Assembly: GCA_028291605.1 (NCBI GenBank)
Contig: JAQGHS010000283.1
Location: 1-44,170 of the forward strand
Source: Planctomycetaceae bacterium
Lineage (GTDB): Bacteria > Planctomycetota > Planctomycetia > Planctomycetales > Planctomycetaceae
Reading direction: 5' to 3'
DNA length: 44,170 nt
Shown: positions 23,381-34,300 of the stretch, piece after piece
Layout: each line of letters starts with the position of its first letter
Numbering within the stretch: the first letter of the stretch is position 1
Translations under genes and position numbers: made by a program
The notes under the pieces: model-generated
The model's input: the letters and a program-made list of their open reading frames with translations, nothing else
Told to the model about the DNA's origin: nothing
Databases searched by the model: none

Positions 23381-26300
23381 ATGGCTCTCGAATCATTTCA
23401 TCCTTTGATTCAGCGGTGGTTTCAGTCGCGATTTGCAGGTCCCACCGAGCCGCAGCGTGAAGGCTGGCCCCATATCGCGGCCGGTCGCGACACGCTCATT
23501 GCCGCGCCGACGGGCTCCGGCAAGACCCTGACCGCCTTTCTCGCCGCGATTGACCGGTTGCTTAAACTGAGTGTCGCGGGCGAATTGCATGATACTCTGC
23601 GAGTCATCTACGTCTCGCCGTTGCGAGCCTTGTCCAACGACATGCAGCGTAACCTGCAGACGCCCCTGGACGAAATCTTCGCTCTGGCCGCGCAGGAAGG
23701 ATTGGAAATCGCCCCGATCCGTGTTGGATTGCGCACCGGCGATACGCCAGCCAAAGACCGGGCGGCGATGACTCGCCGGCCACCGCATATTCTCGTCACG
23801 ACGCCCGAATCGCTCTATCTGCTGCTGACGGGCAAAAAAAGCCGCGAACGCATGCGACACGTCGAGACGGTCATCGTCGATGAGATCCACGCCCTCGTGC
23901 GAGACAAGCGTGGCTCGCACTTATCGCTGTCGCTGGAACGTCTGGTGGCCCTGTGCGAGCGGCCTCCGCAACGGGTGGGGTTGTCCGCGACCCAGCGACC
24001 GATTGAACTCACCGCCGAGTTCCTGATCGGAGCCCGCCCCGTGGCCGACGCTGCTAGCGTCGGCGTCCAAGTCGCTACTGATACTCTAGATCAGAATACA
24101 AATGCCGATGCTGGCAGCGTCGGCCACGGGACGCTGCCGACTTCCAACGGTAAATCTAAACCTGCAACGAAACAACGTTCATTATTTTCAGACGATGACA
24201 TCGAGCCGCTTGCCGCCGTCTCTCAACCGCTCTTTCCGCCAATCCAGCCGATTGGCCAATCTGTTGCCGAGCGTTGCGTCATCATCGATGTTGGCCACCG
24301 CCGGCAACTTGACCTCGCTATTGAAACGCCCCTCACCGAAATTGGTGCCGTATGCACCCATGAGCAATGGGCCGAGGTCCATGAACAGATCATCGAACTG
24401 ATCAAGGCCCATCGCAGCACGCTGATCTTCGTCAACACACGGCGTCTGGCGGAACGCGTCACCCATCAGTTGTCGGAACTGCTCGGTCCCGATCAAGTCA
24501 GCAGCCATCACGGCTCGTTGTCGGCGAAGTCACGGCAGGATACCGAACTGCGATTGAAATTCGGCCAGCTCAAGGCGGTCGTCGCGACAGCCTCATTGGA
24601 ACTCGGGCTGGATGTCGGCTACATCGACCTGGTGATTCAAATCGGATCACCACGCGCCATCGCCACATTCCTGCAACGCGTGGGCCGCTCGGGGCACGCC
24701 TTGGGCTTAATCCCCAAGGGACGGCTGTTTGCCCTCACACGCGATGAATTAATCGAATCGATGGCGGTCATCCGAGCAGTACGACAGGGGATCCTCGACA
24801 AGATTCTCATTCCGGAAGCGCCGCTCGATATTCTGGCCCAGCAGATCGTCGCCGAGGTCGCTCATCAAGACTGGCAAACGGATGACTTGTTCGCCTTAGT
24901 CCGCCGAGCTTATCCCTATCGAAATTTGCCGCGGGCCAAGTTTGACGCGATTGTGCATATGCTGAGCGAAGGGATCGCGACCGCGACCGGCCGCAGCCGC
25001 ATCTATGTCCATCACGATCAAGTCGGCCGTCGCCTGCGGGCTCGCAAAGGAGCAGGCATTGCCGCCGTGATGGGAGGCGGGGCGATCCCTGAAATCGCCA
25101 CGTATCGCGTTGTCGCTGAGCCTGATAACACGGTCGTCGGCAGCCTCGACGAGGACTTCGCAGTCGAGAGTACGCGTGGGGATGTGTTTCTGCTGGGAAA
25201 TACATCCTGGCGGATCATGAACGTGCGCGGGGGCGACGTCAACGTGGTCGATGCCGGCGGCGCACCACCGACTATCCCCTTCTGGTTTGGCGAGGCACCC
25301 GGCCGGACTCTCGAGCTGTCGGCCGAAGTTTCTCGGCTGCGCGAGGATCTCTCGGCCCGTGTGATCGATCCGGTGGAAGCGGAAAACTGGCTCGTCGCGG
25401 AAACCTCCTGCAAGCCTGAAGCCGCGAAGCAAACAGTGCTGTACGTCACCGCGCAGAAGGCCGCGATTGGACTGGTGCCGACTCAAAAACAAGTCGTATT
25501 TGAACGCTTTTTTGATGAGAGCGGCGGTATGCAGCTCGTGATCCATGCCCCGTTCGGCGGCCGCATCACGCGGGCCTGGGGTATGGCCATGCGCAAGCGG
25601 TTCTGCCGTTCGTTCGACTTCGAACTGCAGGCGACCGCCGACGATGACGGCATCATTCTGTCGCTCGGCCCGCAGCATAGCTTTCCCCTGGAAAGCATGT
25701 TCGCGATGCTCAACCCGCAGAATGCCCGCAACCTGCTGGAACAAGCGGTCCTGGCGAATCCCATGTACCAGACCCGTTGGCGGTGGAATGTGATCCGCGC
25801 ACTGCAGGTCATGCGAAGCTCCGGCGGTAAGAAGGTCCCGCCGCCGTTGCTGCGATTTCGTTCGGACGATTTGCTGACCGCCGTCTTCCCCAAGCTGACC
25901 GGCTGCAAGGAGGAGATCGTCGGGGACATCCCGGTTCCCGACCATCCGCTCGCGCAGCAGACAATGGAAGACTGCATGTTCGAGGCCCTCGATATTCAGG
26001 GTTTGCAGGATGTTCTGCAGCAAGTGGTGGGACATGACATCACCCTCGTTCCGCGCGACACGCGAGAGCCTTCCCCCTTCTGCTATGAGTTATTGAACGC
26101 GAATCCGTATGCCTTCCTGGACGGGGGCGAACTTCAAGAACGCCGGACTCGCGCGGTCAACACGCGACGTTCACTCACGGTCGAAAGTGTGAGCGATCTG
26201 GGACGCCTTGATCCGCTGGCGATTGAACGTGTACGCCGCGAGGCCCAGCCACTGATCCGCGACGCCGACGAACTGCACGACGCGATGTTGAGCCGCATTC

Positions 26301-28138
26301 TGTTGCCGCTCGAAGAGGGTGAAGTTTACACCCCGTGGTTCAATCAATTGGCAAATGCCGGACGGGCAACAACTGTCACCGTGACGGCGCCAGAACCGGA
26401 GCACGCTCCGTCACCGCGGACTCGAACGTATTGGGCTCCGACCGAGCGTTTACCCGCGGTGCGAGTGGCCTATCCCGGCGCGGAGCTCGGCAAGGAACTT
26501 CCCGTTCCTGAAGGAGTGCAAGCGGATTGGACCGACATCGACGCACGAATCGCACTCGTTCGCGGATATCTCGATTCCTGCGGCCCGACGACCGCTGCGG
26601 TGGTTGGGGAGCTACTCAGTCTGCCTGAACGCCAAGTATTCGCCTGCCTGGAATACCTCGAAGGCGAAGGGGTCATTCTGCGCGGACGGTTTACTCCCGA
26701 GGGAGTCCGCTTCGTCGGCGAACAGACGCTGACCATTGAACACAGCCGGCCGGAAGAAGACGCTGAGCAGCCGGCAGCCGATCCACCCATTGAATGGTGT
26801 CATCGAAGGTTATTGGCCCGTATTCACCGCCTGACCTTGGAAGGCTTGCGGAAAGAAATCGAGCCCGTCGAGGTCGACACCTTCATACGCTTCCTGATGC
26901 GGCATCAGGGACTTGCCGCTGGAGGGCGACTGACCGGCACGAACGGCGTCTATCAAGTCCTGGGACAACTGCAGGGAATTGACGTCCCCGCCGTCAGTTG
27001 GGAGCGAGACTTGCTTCCGGCCCGCGTCGAAAAATATCAACCGACGTGGCTCGACGAACTGTGTCTGACCGGCGAAATCGGCTGGGGGCGAATCTTCCCA
27101 CCGAAGCGCGATCCCGACCGCAGTCGTCCCATGGCCAGCCTGACGCGAGTCGCGCCGGTGTCGATTTTCTTGCGGGAAGACATTGTCTGGTTAACCGCCC
27201 GCAGCCCGGTGCTGGATCCGCAAACCCTCAGCAGTCCGGCGCAGGAATTATTCGAACTATTGACAGCCCGCGGGGCCATGTTCGCGGCCGACATTTTGTC
27301 CGCGACTCGATTATTACCGGCTCAATTGGACGACGTGCTGGGTGAATTGATTACGCAAGGCTTCGTCACCGCCGACGGATTCGGTGGCTTGCGCCGACTC
27401 ATCGCCAGCAAGTCGTCCACTAACGGCCGCGATTCGCACGGACTGCGCCGCGGGGCCGTTCGCACACGGCAATCCACCTCGGGAGTCGGCCGCTGGTCCC
27501 TCTGGCGAACAGCCGCCGATCCCGCACTGGCCCCGGAATCGCTCACCGAGCAATGGGCCTGGCAACTGCTCAGGCGTTGGGGAGTCATGTTCCGCGACTT
27601 GTTGACACGCGAAGCCGGCGCCCCGCAATGGTGGGAATTGGTCCAAGTCTACCGCCGACTGGAAGCCCGCGGTGAGATTCGCGGTGGCCGCTTCATTACG
27701 GGTGTTGCCGGAGAGCAGTTTGCATTGGGCGATACCATTCGGACCCTGCGTCAACTACGAGATGAACCTGGCGAACAGGAACTTGTGGTGATTTCCGGAG
27801 CCGATCCGCTGAATCTGGTGGGGATCATAACTCAACACCCTCGAGTCATCAGCACGGCCTCCAACCGCGTCGCCTATCTCAACGGCAAGCCGCTGGCGGC
27901 ATTGCAAGGGGGAGAAGTTCTTCGCTTCAGTGACATCCCGCGCGAGATTGAAAAAGTCCTTGCGGAGAAGTTCCGGTTGGAGTTTATGGAAGATTCCGTT
28001 CTGGCTCCGGAGGTCACTCCACCTGCTGTTGATAATGTGCCGCCTCCGGTTCCCCCCAGCGTTCCTCGCGATAGCAAGCCTAAACGAGCGAGCGGGCCCA
28101 GATATCCCAATAGCATTCCGCGACCGCGGATTTCATGA
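23381..28138 (+). CDS. lhr: Large helicase-related protein Lhr (DEAD/DEAH, with C-terminal extension)
   Basis: 1585 residues, the size of the long bacterial Lhr (about 1.5 kresidues). Motif Q-like PTEPQREGWP, Walker A AAPTGSGKT (41-49), DEIH (167-170), SAT (202-204). The second RecA domain has FVNTRRLAERV, HHGSLSAKSR, ATASLELGLDVG and QRVGRSGHALG. Winged-helix and Lhr-core regions follow, then the long C-terminal extension, for which uracil-DNA glycosylase activity has been described in E. coli Lhr. It is a 3'-5' DNA translocase linked to DNA repair. Odd point: between the two RecA domains lies an insertion (about 221-290) of low complexity whose first 29 residues are encoded by a palindromic repeat pair (24041-24127). 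The tail is Pro-rich. It stands alone and is convergent with the macroglobulin-like gene. Confidence 0.93.
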   Translation: MALESFHPLIQRWFQSRFAGPTEPQREGWPHIAAGRDTLIAAPTGSGKTLTAFLAAIDRLLKLSVAGELHDTLRVIYVSPLRALSNDMQRNLQTPLDEIFALAAQEGLEIAPIRVGLRTGDTPAKDRAAMTRRPPHILVTTPESLYLLLTGKKSRERMRHVETVIVDEIHALVRDKRGSHLSLSLERLVALCERPPQRVGLSATQRPIELTAEFLIGARPVADAASVGVQVATDTLDQNTNADAGSVGHGTLPTSNGKSKPATKQRSLFSDDDIEPLAAVSQPLFPPIQPIGQSVAERCVIIDVGHRRQLDLAIETPLTEIGAVCTHEQWAEVHEQIIELIKAHRSTLIFVNTRRLAERVTHQLSELLGPDQVSSHHGSLSAKSRQDTELRLKFGQLKAVVATASLELGLDVGYIDLVIQIGSPRAIATFLQRVGRSGHALGLIPKGRLFALTRDELIESMAVIRAVRQGILDKILIPEAPLDILAQQIVAEVAHQDWQTDDLFALVRRAYPYRNLPRAKFDAIVHMLSEGIATATGRSRIYVHHDQVGRRLRARKGAGIAAVMGGGAIPEIATYRVVAEPDNTVVGSLDEDFAVESTRGDVFLLGNTSWRIMNVRGGDVNVVDAGGAPPTIPFWFGEAPGRTLELSAEVSRLREDLSARVIDPVEAENWLVAETSCKPEAAKQTVLYVTAQKAAIGLVPTQKQVVFERFFDESGGMQLVIHAPFGGRITRAWGMAMRKRFCRSFDFELQATADDDGIILSLGPQHSFPLESMFAMLNPQNARNLLEQAVLANPMYQTRWRWNVIRALQVMRSSGGKKVPPPLLRFRSDDLLTAVFPKLTGCKEEIVGDIPVPDHPLAQQTMEDCMFEALDIQGLQDVLQQVVGHDITLVPRDTREPSPFCYELLNANPYAFLDGGELQERRTRAVNTRRSLTVESVSDLGRLDPLAIERVRREAQPLIRDADELHDAMLSRILLPLEEGEVYTPWFNQLANAGRATTVTVTAPEPEHAPSPRTRTYWAPTERLPAVRVAYPGAELGKELPVPEGVQADWTDIDARIALVRGYLDSCGPTTAAVVGELLSLPERQVFACLEYLEGEGVILRGRFTPEGVRFVGEQTLTIEHSRPEEDAEQPAADPPIEWCHRRLLARIHRLTLEGLRKEIEPVEVDTFIRFLMRHQGLAAGGRLTGTNGVYQVLGQLQGIDVPAVSWERDLLPARVEKYQPTWLDELCLTGEIGWGRIFPPKRDPDRSRPMASLTRVAPVSIFLREDIVWLTARSPVLDPQTLSSPAQELFELLTARGAMFAADILSATRLLPAQLDDVLGELITQGFVTADGFGGLRRLIASKSSTNGRDSHGLRRGAVRTRQSTSGVGRWSLWRTAADPALAPESLTEQWAWQLLRRWGVMFRDLLTREAGAPQWWELVQVYRRLEARGEIRGGRFITGVAGEQFALGDTIRTLRQLRDEPGEQELVVISGADPLNLVGIITQHPRVISTASNRVAYLNGKPLAALQGGEVLRFSDIPREIEKVLAEKFRLEFMEDSVLAPEVTPPAVDNVPPPVPPSVPRDSKPKRASGPRYPNSIPRPRIS
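24041..24127. repeat. REP-like inverted pair inside lhr, in frame
   Basis: Copies at 24041-24064 (plus) and 24104-24127 (minus), 24 bases, 22 identical when one is reversed. Each copy is a mini hairpin, GCCGACGCT-GCT-AGCGTCGGC in the first. The coding strand reads through them as ADAASVG and ADAGSVG, without a stop or frame change. Confidence 0.88.
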
Positions 28139-28140
28139 TA

Positions 28141-28310
28141 GTCGTTGATCGCTCCGCGATCAAACGTCTTCGTCCGTAGGATAGGCAGCCTGCCTGTCGA
28201 CTAATATTTCTTGAATGGACAGGCAGGCTGCCTATCCTACGACAACTCCAATCGCACTCTAGCCCGTCGGCCGATCGACGAAGACGTATGATCGCGGAGC
28301 GATCAACGAC
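28141..28310. repeat. Nested palindromes: GTAGG-type REP pair inside another inverted pair
   Basis: The outer arms 28141-28174 and 28277-28310 match at 33 of 34 positions; each contains TTGATCGC-TCC-GCGATCAA. The inner arms 28175-28198 and 28218-28241 match at 24 of 24 positions; each has foot GTAGGAT and stem AGGCA-GCC-TGCCT. The left inner arm directly abuts the left outer arm. The structure fills the gap between the convergent lhr and macroglobulin-like genes. Confidence 0.93.
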
Positions 28311-28332
28311 ACTCACCGTCCGCCGCCTTCGC

Positions 28333-31300
28333 CTAGAACGCCGCCTTGGCCTTAATTCCCTGCGTCTTGTTCTGCAACAGGCCGCGGTAGTTGTCGCGTT
28401 GCAGACGGTTGATGCCACCGTTCTGCTGACGCAAACCTTCCAGCAACGAATCCTTCCCATCGGTCTCTCGGCGAGCCTCGCCGGGCTTTCCTTCGCCCTT
28501 CTGTTCGACCTGTTGTGACGGCACAGCCACTGTCCCCAACACCGTCTTACCGCGGAAGAACGCATAGCGATTCGCGTCCGTCTTGGCGATGACGGTGCTC
28601 GTCCCGTTGATGCCATCTGCCACAAAAATCCCGCGCAGATCGGTTTGACCCGATTGGAAATGATCGTTCGCGCTGCCGATGACTTTCACATGAACCGCGT
28701 GAGCGTACTTGTCGGCGACGGCATCCTTGACTGTGACGCGGACCCGGCCACTCGTCGCATCTTCTTGAACTTCCAAAACTAACGGGCTGACGAGAACCAG
28801 ACCGCTCGTATAAAGATTGTCACCCTGGCACACCACCAGATAGGCTCCTTCTTCTTTCAATGGCAGTTCGAGTTCTTGTTCGCGGTCGCGGTAGTCTTTT
28901 CCTTCACCCAACTTCACCGTCAGGTCGTGATAGGGGCGAATACCAGCCAGATTGATCGCCGTGATCCGACTGAGGTTGCGATTGAGCAACCCGAACTTTA
29001 ACAAGTCGATCCGATAGACCTTGATGGTCGCCCCGGTCACGTTGCGGAACTTGAGCGGCACCTTGCCTGGAGCTCCAGGTTTCACCGTGGTGACTTCGGG
29101 CAGCGACAAGTCTTTGCGAGTGAAGAAATCAATCGCTTCCTTGGCATCGGCAAACCGGTCTTTCACCCGATCATATTCGCCAATCGCTTCGGCGGCTTTA
29201 CCCAGGCTGTGATAGACTTGGCCCATGATGTAGATCGACTGCCAGTGATTGACGGCCATCGTTTCGGCCTTCGTCTGGGGATCGACCTTCTTCCAGTCGG
29301 CCACCTTACGGCACATTTCGAGAGCCGCCGCATGTTTGCCTTGGGCAAACTGGCTGTAACCGATGACATACCAGAAGCTGTCAAGCAACTTGCTGTCGGG
29401 ATACCGTTTCGCAAACTGATCACATCGAGCGATGACATCCGAGTATCTTTCGAGATCCAGCAACGCATTGGCCAGCGAGAAACTCGCCTGATCCGCAGCG
29501 GGGTCGGTCGGCCACGTCGCGATGAAGTGATCGAGCATCTGGACCGACGTGGCGATCAAATCAACGCGAGTAAGCCCCGCCTCACGCAACCGAGCGTTCT
29601 GCGCGGCTTCGGGAGCCTTACCATAGACTTCCTGGGCCAAAGCATAGGTGGATGTCGCGATGTAAGGCTCAGCCGGATAGGCCCGCAGCAGTTGTTCCAT
29701 CACCTGGACCGACCGCAGGAATTCGCCCCGTTCATCGAGGAATCCAGCGATCTGGCTTTCCCGTTGGAATCCGGCTTCGAGGGTCGCTCGATAGACCAGA
29801 TAGCTGCGTTCGTATTCGCCAAGTTCGCGATAGGATTCAGCAACCTTGAGGATATTCTCGAACGAGACTTCTACCTCTGGCAGTTTTTCCTTGATCGTTT
29901 CGAAGTACTGCACGATGTCGGCAGGACGGTTCGCCGACAGTGATGTCTGGAAGAGCATCTGCACGACCTCACCATAGATGTCGCTCAACTTATAAGCCTT
30001 GAAGAGCCGGCTGAGATGTGTATCGGCGAGCACGAAATCCCCGCGGGCGAAGTAGCGTTTGCCGAATTCGTAATCTTCTTCCGGAGTCAGCTTGTACTCA
30101 TCTTTGGAAGCGACGCCACGCGGCAGAACGGTCAGCGGGTCAGCTTTGGCCACGCGGAACTTCGCCGGGTTATAGAAGCTGCGAACGACCGCGGGACGAC
30201 GCAGATAGCGGCCCGGCACATAGCCGACCACATCAAACTTGATCCGCCCCGGTTGGAAGCGGTCGCCCAGGTAGAAGGTGATCGAGCTCGGGCCGACTTC
30301 GTAGCGCTCGAACTGCCCGGTAATCGTTTCCGTCAGTACCGACACGCCGGCCGGCAACGGTTCTGTATAGATCAAATACTGACGGTGTTCGTTCGGCAGA
30401 TTCGAGGCATTAGAACGCCAGATATCGACCGTGACTTCGCCCCGTTCGCCAACAGGAACTTGCGTAAAGGGACTGCTGAAATGTTGATACGGAGCATGCA
30501 GATGATTGAATCCGCGCGGGATGACTTCGCCATCCAGCATCCGGTGCGCGGGCTCATAGACGCGATTGATATTCATCGTATATTGGTCTTCAGTACTCTC
30601 GGCAGCGGCCGACGGCACGAAACCCGTCAGAATGGCGCTGTAGCTAAACTGGCCTCGCCCTTCGATGTCGAGGTTCACCCGTTGCGGCTTGTCCGCCACC
30701 AGGAATTTCGCGGGAATCGGGACCGAAGCACTCGGCTGAGTGCTAGGATCGACCGCCAGCTTGGTCACTAATTTGTCATTCACAAAAATCGACAACGTGT
30801 ACTTCTCCGGAACAAGTTTGGCTCGACCAAACCAATCGGCCAAAGCCATCACGATCGGTCCGTTCGCCTTCTCAGGCTGCCAGCGAGATCCCATGCGGGC
30901 TCCCAACAACCAGTTGGCGATCTCCTCAGATCCCGGCGCGGCCGGAGTGAGTGCATTCAAGGCCAGCAGATACAGGCCGCGCACTTCGGCGCCGGAGTAC
31001 ATCCACGGCATACAGCCCGCTAGTCCCTTGTCTTCGATGGCTTGAGCAGCGGGCAAGGGCAGCAGCTTGGACTTCGCCAAGGCGAGTACTTCGCCCGCCA
31101 TGGGCTTCCGATCCATCGCCAGTAGTGCCAGGCTGAGATGCACCAGTGCCGACGCATTCAAATCGTTACGCAAGCGATGCAATCGATTGAGATGTGCAAA
31201 GTCACACGCCCCGGCTTCTGCCAGACCATGCAGCACGATCGCTCGATTTTCGTGATCGTCTTCCGTGCTGTTCGCGAATGCCGATTGGAGATATTGAATC

Positions 31301-34300
31301 CCCTTGTCGAAACTTTGTTGCGGTACTGCAAACCCAGATTTCCGAGCGGCAGACATCGACCAGACCACGCGACTACTGAGATAGCGATCGGGCTGTTCGG
31401 CCTTGGTGACGCCAGACCAACTCCAGCCGCCATCTTCACGCTGGCTGCTGATCAACAGGGCCAGTCCGGCCTGGACCCGACCCGCGAGTTCCCGAGCTTC
31501 GGGGACATTGGAATGCCGGCTTTGACCGAGCATCTTAAGCAGGCTGACTCCGCCCAAGACATCGGATACGGCACGTTCGATATTGCTGCGCGGTGCGTAA
31601 GCGGACCGCTCCCAATTCCCCGAGGCTCCGCCCAGAACGGCTTCCAGCAGAGTGCGATTGACGCTCGGTCCGATCAACAATTCCAGCGACGGTTGTTGAG
31701 CCTTCACGTTGTCCGGGAACTTGATCTGGAAAGACGTATTTTGAGCCGATGTACCACCCGCCGTGGCATAGACGGGAATGCCGTCGGGTTCAATCGCAAC
31801 AGTCCGACTCAGGCTGTCCTTGAGTTCGCCGCTTGTGACTGTCAATTCGAAATCAGCCTTCGTCCCCGCGGTGATCGTCACCGGGAAGCTGACTTCCGAA
31901 ATACCGGGGACCTTGGCGTCGATGACTTGTTTCAATTCGGTTGACGCATCGCCGATCGTCGTCTTCAACTTGACTTCGATCTTGGCGTCCTTCAACACGG
32001 CGTTATGAACTTCCACCAGAACTTGCCCCTGATCTCCCACGACATAGGCCATCGGCGTCTGAATCTCTGCAAACAAATCTTCCTTAGTAATCAGTTCCGC
32101 TTCCGCCTTACCCGCCAGTGCGACCTTATTAATTCCCTGCGACTTGATCACCCAGGCCGTCGACCGATCCGGCATGACCAGCGTGACGACGGCTTTCCCC
32201 GCGGCATCCGTGAGTAACAACGGATTCCAATAGCCGGTCTCGGCCGCTCGCTGGGCTGTGACCAGTTGCATGCCGTCTTCGGCCAGACGTTTGAGATCGT
32301 TGACCGAACGGCCGTTGACGACCTGCAGTTCTCCGGAGTGATTCAAACCATAAAGTGGCGTTTGCGAATTCGACAGGACTTTGAATGCCCAGGCGTCATC
32401 AACCCCGTTTGCGACCGCGGTTCCGTCCGAGTAATTCGCGACGGCCTCGTTGATCTCGGCGAATGAATAATCACGTTGGCTCTGAGTCTGCTCGATCCTT
32501 AACGACAGTGTTTGTTGTTCCCATGAGAGAGTTCCTCCTTCGCCGTCCACGGATTGCCAATCCCCATTCGCGTCCCCCAACTTCAAGGAACTGTCCTTTT
32601 TGTTGACACCACTTCGGCGACGGAAGGCGGAACTGAGAGAACGCTTGGCGTCCGCCGCGCCTTTCGCTTCGCCAGCGGCCTGCTCCTCCAACAGTTCCTC
32701 GGTTTCGGCATCTTGCAACGCATTTTGATTCGCGGCTTCTGCCTTGTCGGCCCGGCCAAACCCAAGCCCCACGGCCTCCTTTCGCTTCTCGGACTGTGCC
32801 TTCTTGCCGGCCATTCTGCCCCCCATGCCACCACCACCAACACCACCAGTCGGCTTGCTCGCCGCCGCGCTCTCTGGTCCGTTGGCCGCCGCCGGCGCCG
32901 CAGGTTGCAGTCGGTCCGAGATCAATTGCTTGGCAGCTTCTTCTGCGGTGGATGTTTTCAGACGTTCCGTTTCCGCGAGGAGAAACTCGTTGATCGGCCG
33001 CGTCGAAGGATGGTATTGGAAGGTGCAGCTCGTCATCACGCGACACGAGATTTCCCGTGATCCGCCATTGAAGAACGCGGTGATGGCCGCAGCACGATCA
33101 GGGAATCGCTGCAGCAAATTCTTCTGGATTAGTCCCAGCGACAACTCGGTCTGCACCGGTTTGCCCTGGGCATCGGTCACCAGCACTTCCACCGCCACCG
33201 GTTCGCCCGGCTTGAGAGTGGTCTTCGCGGGCTTGAGAGTAATCAGCAGCTCGCGAGCCACCCGGAAGTCGGCGCGTGCTTCGTGATACTTGTTGGCCTG
33301 CATCACGGCGACGGACAACTGGAAGTTGGGGGCCAGATACTCGGCAAAACTGATATCGAGTGGGTTGGCACCAGTCTTGAGCTCCACCAGTTGATGTCCG
33401 AGGACCGTGGCCCCTTCGAACGTCACGAGCGCCAGGGCCGGTTCCTCGCGCCAGTGCAGTTGCACTCGGCCCTGGTCACCCGCTTTGTAATGATGCTGAT
33501 CCGCCAGAATTCGCAGCCGGACCTGGTCGTCCTGACCCGAAATATAGAGAGGGTGCGAACCGCTGACAGCATGACCAAAACGGTCGGTTCCGGTGGCTCG
33601 CAAGATGTAGCGCCCGGGCTTGTCGAGTCGCACCGTGTTCCGCCCTTCGCCCAGTTTGTCGTCGGATTTCAGTTCCTTCGCCGAGAGTCGCGACTCGCCG
33701 GTGCCGGTCGCAGTTTGAGTCACTTCGAGGATCTCAAAGTTGAGGGCCGTGGCCACTGGCTTACCGGCAGGATCACGTACCGAAATCGTGGCATCGAACG
33801 TTTCACCCGTGACATAGACATCACGAATGGTTTTGATCCCGATTTCGAACCCGCGGGTCGCCAGGAAAATCGTCTCACCCGCGGCCAGATTACGTTCGGG
33901 GAAGCTGGCCACTAATTGGACGGGTTGCGCCTCACTATAACGTTGCGTCGGGAGATCGAAGGTGACCTCGCCCTTGGCATCGGTTGTGGCTGTCCACAGT
34001 CGGTCATCACCTAAACGATATTGAATCGCCCGACCCGCCAACGGCGATCCGTAGTAGTACTTGAGAGTGAATTTCCCCTTCACGTGTTCGCCGCGATAGT
34101 AAACCGTTTGCGGCAGCTCCACGCTGAACTGGATGGGTTCGAGTTGGTATTCTTGTACGATGAAATTCATCTCGTACGCCTGTTCGCGGCCGGGCTGATA
34201 GACGTGGACCCGGTACTGTCCCGCCTGCGCTTGCTCGGGCAGTTGCCAGTGGGCGGCGAACGTGCCGAATTCACCAAGTGCCACCTCTTGCGTATCGATC

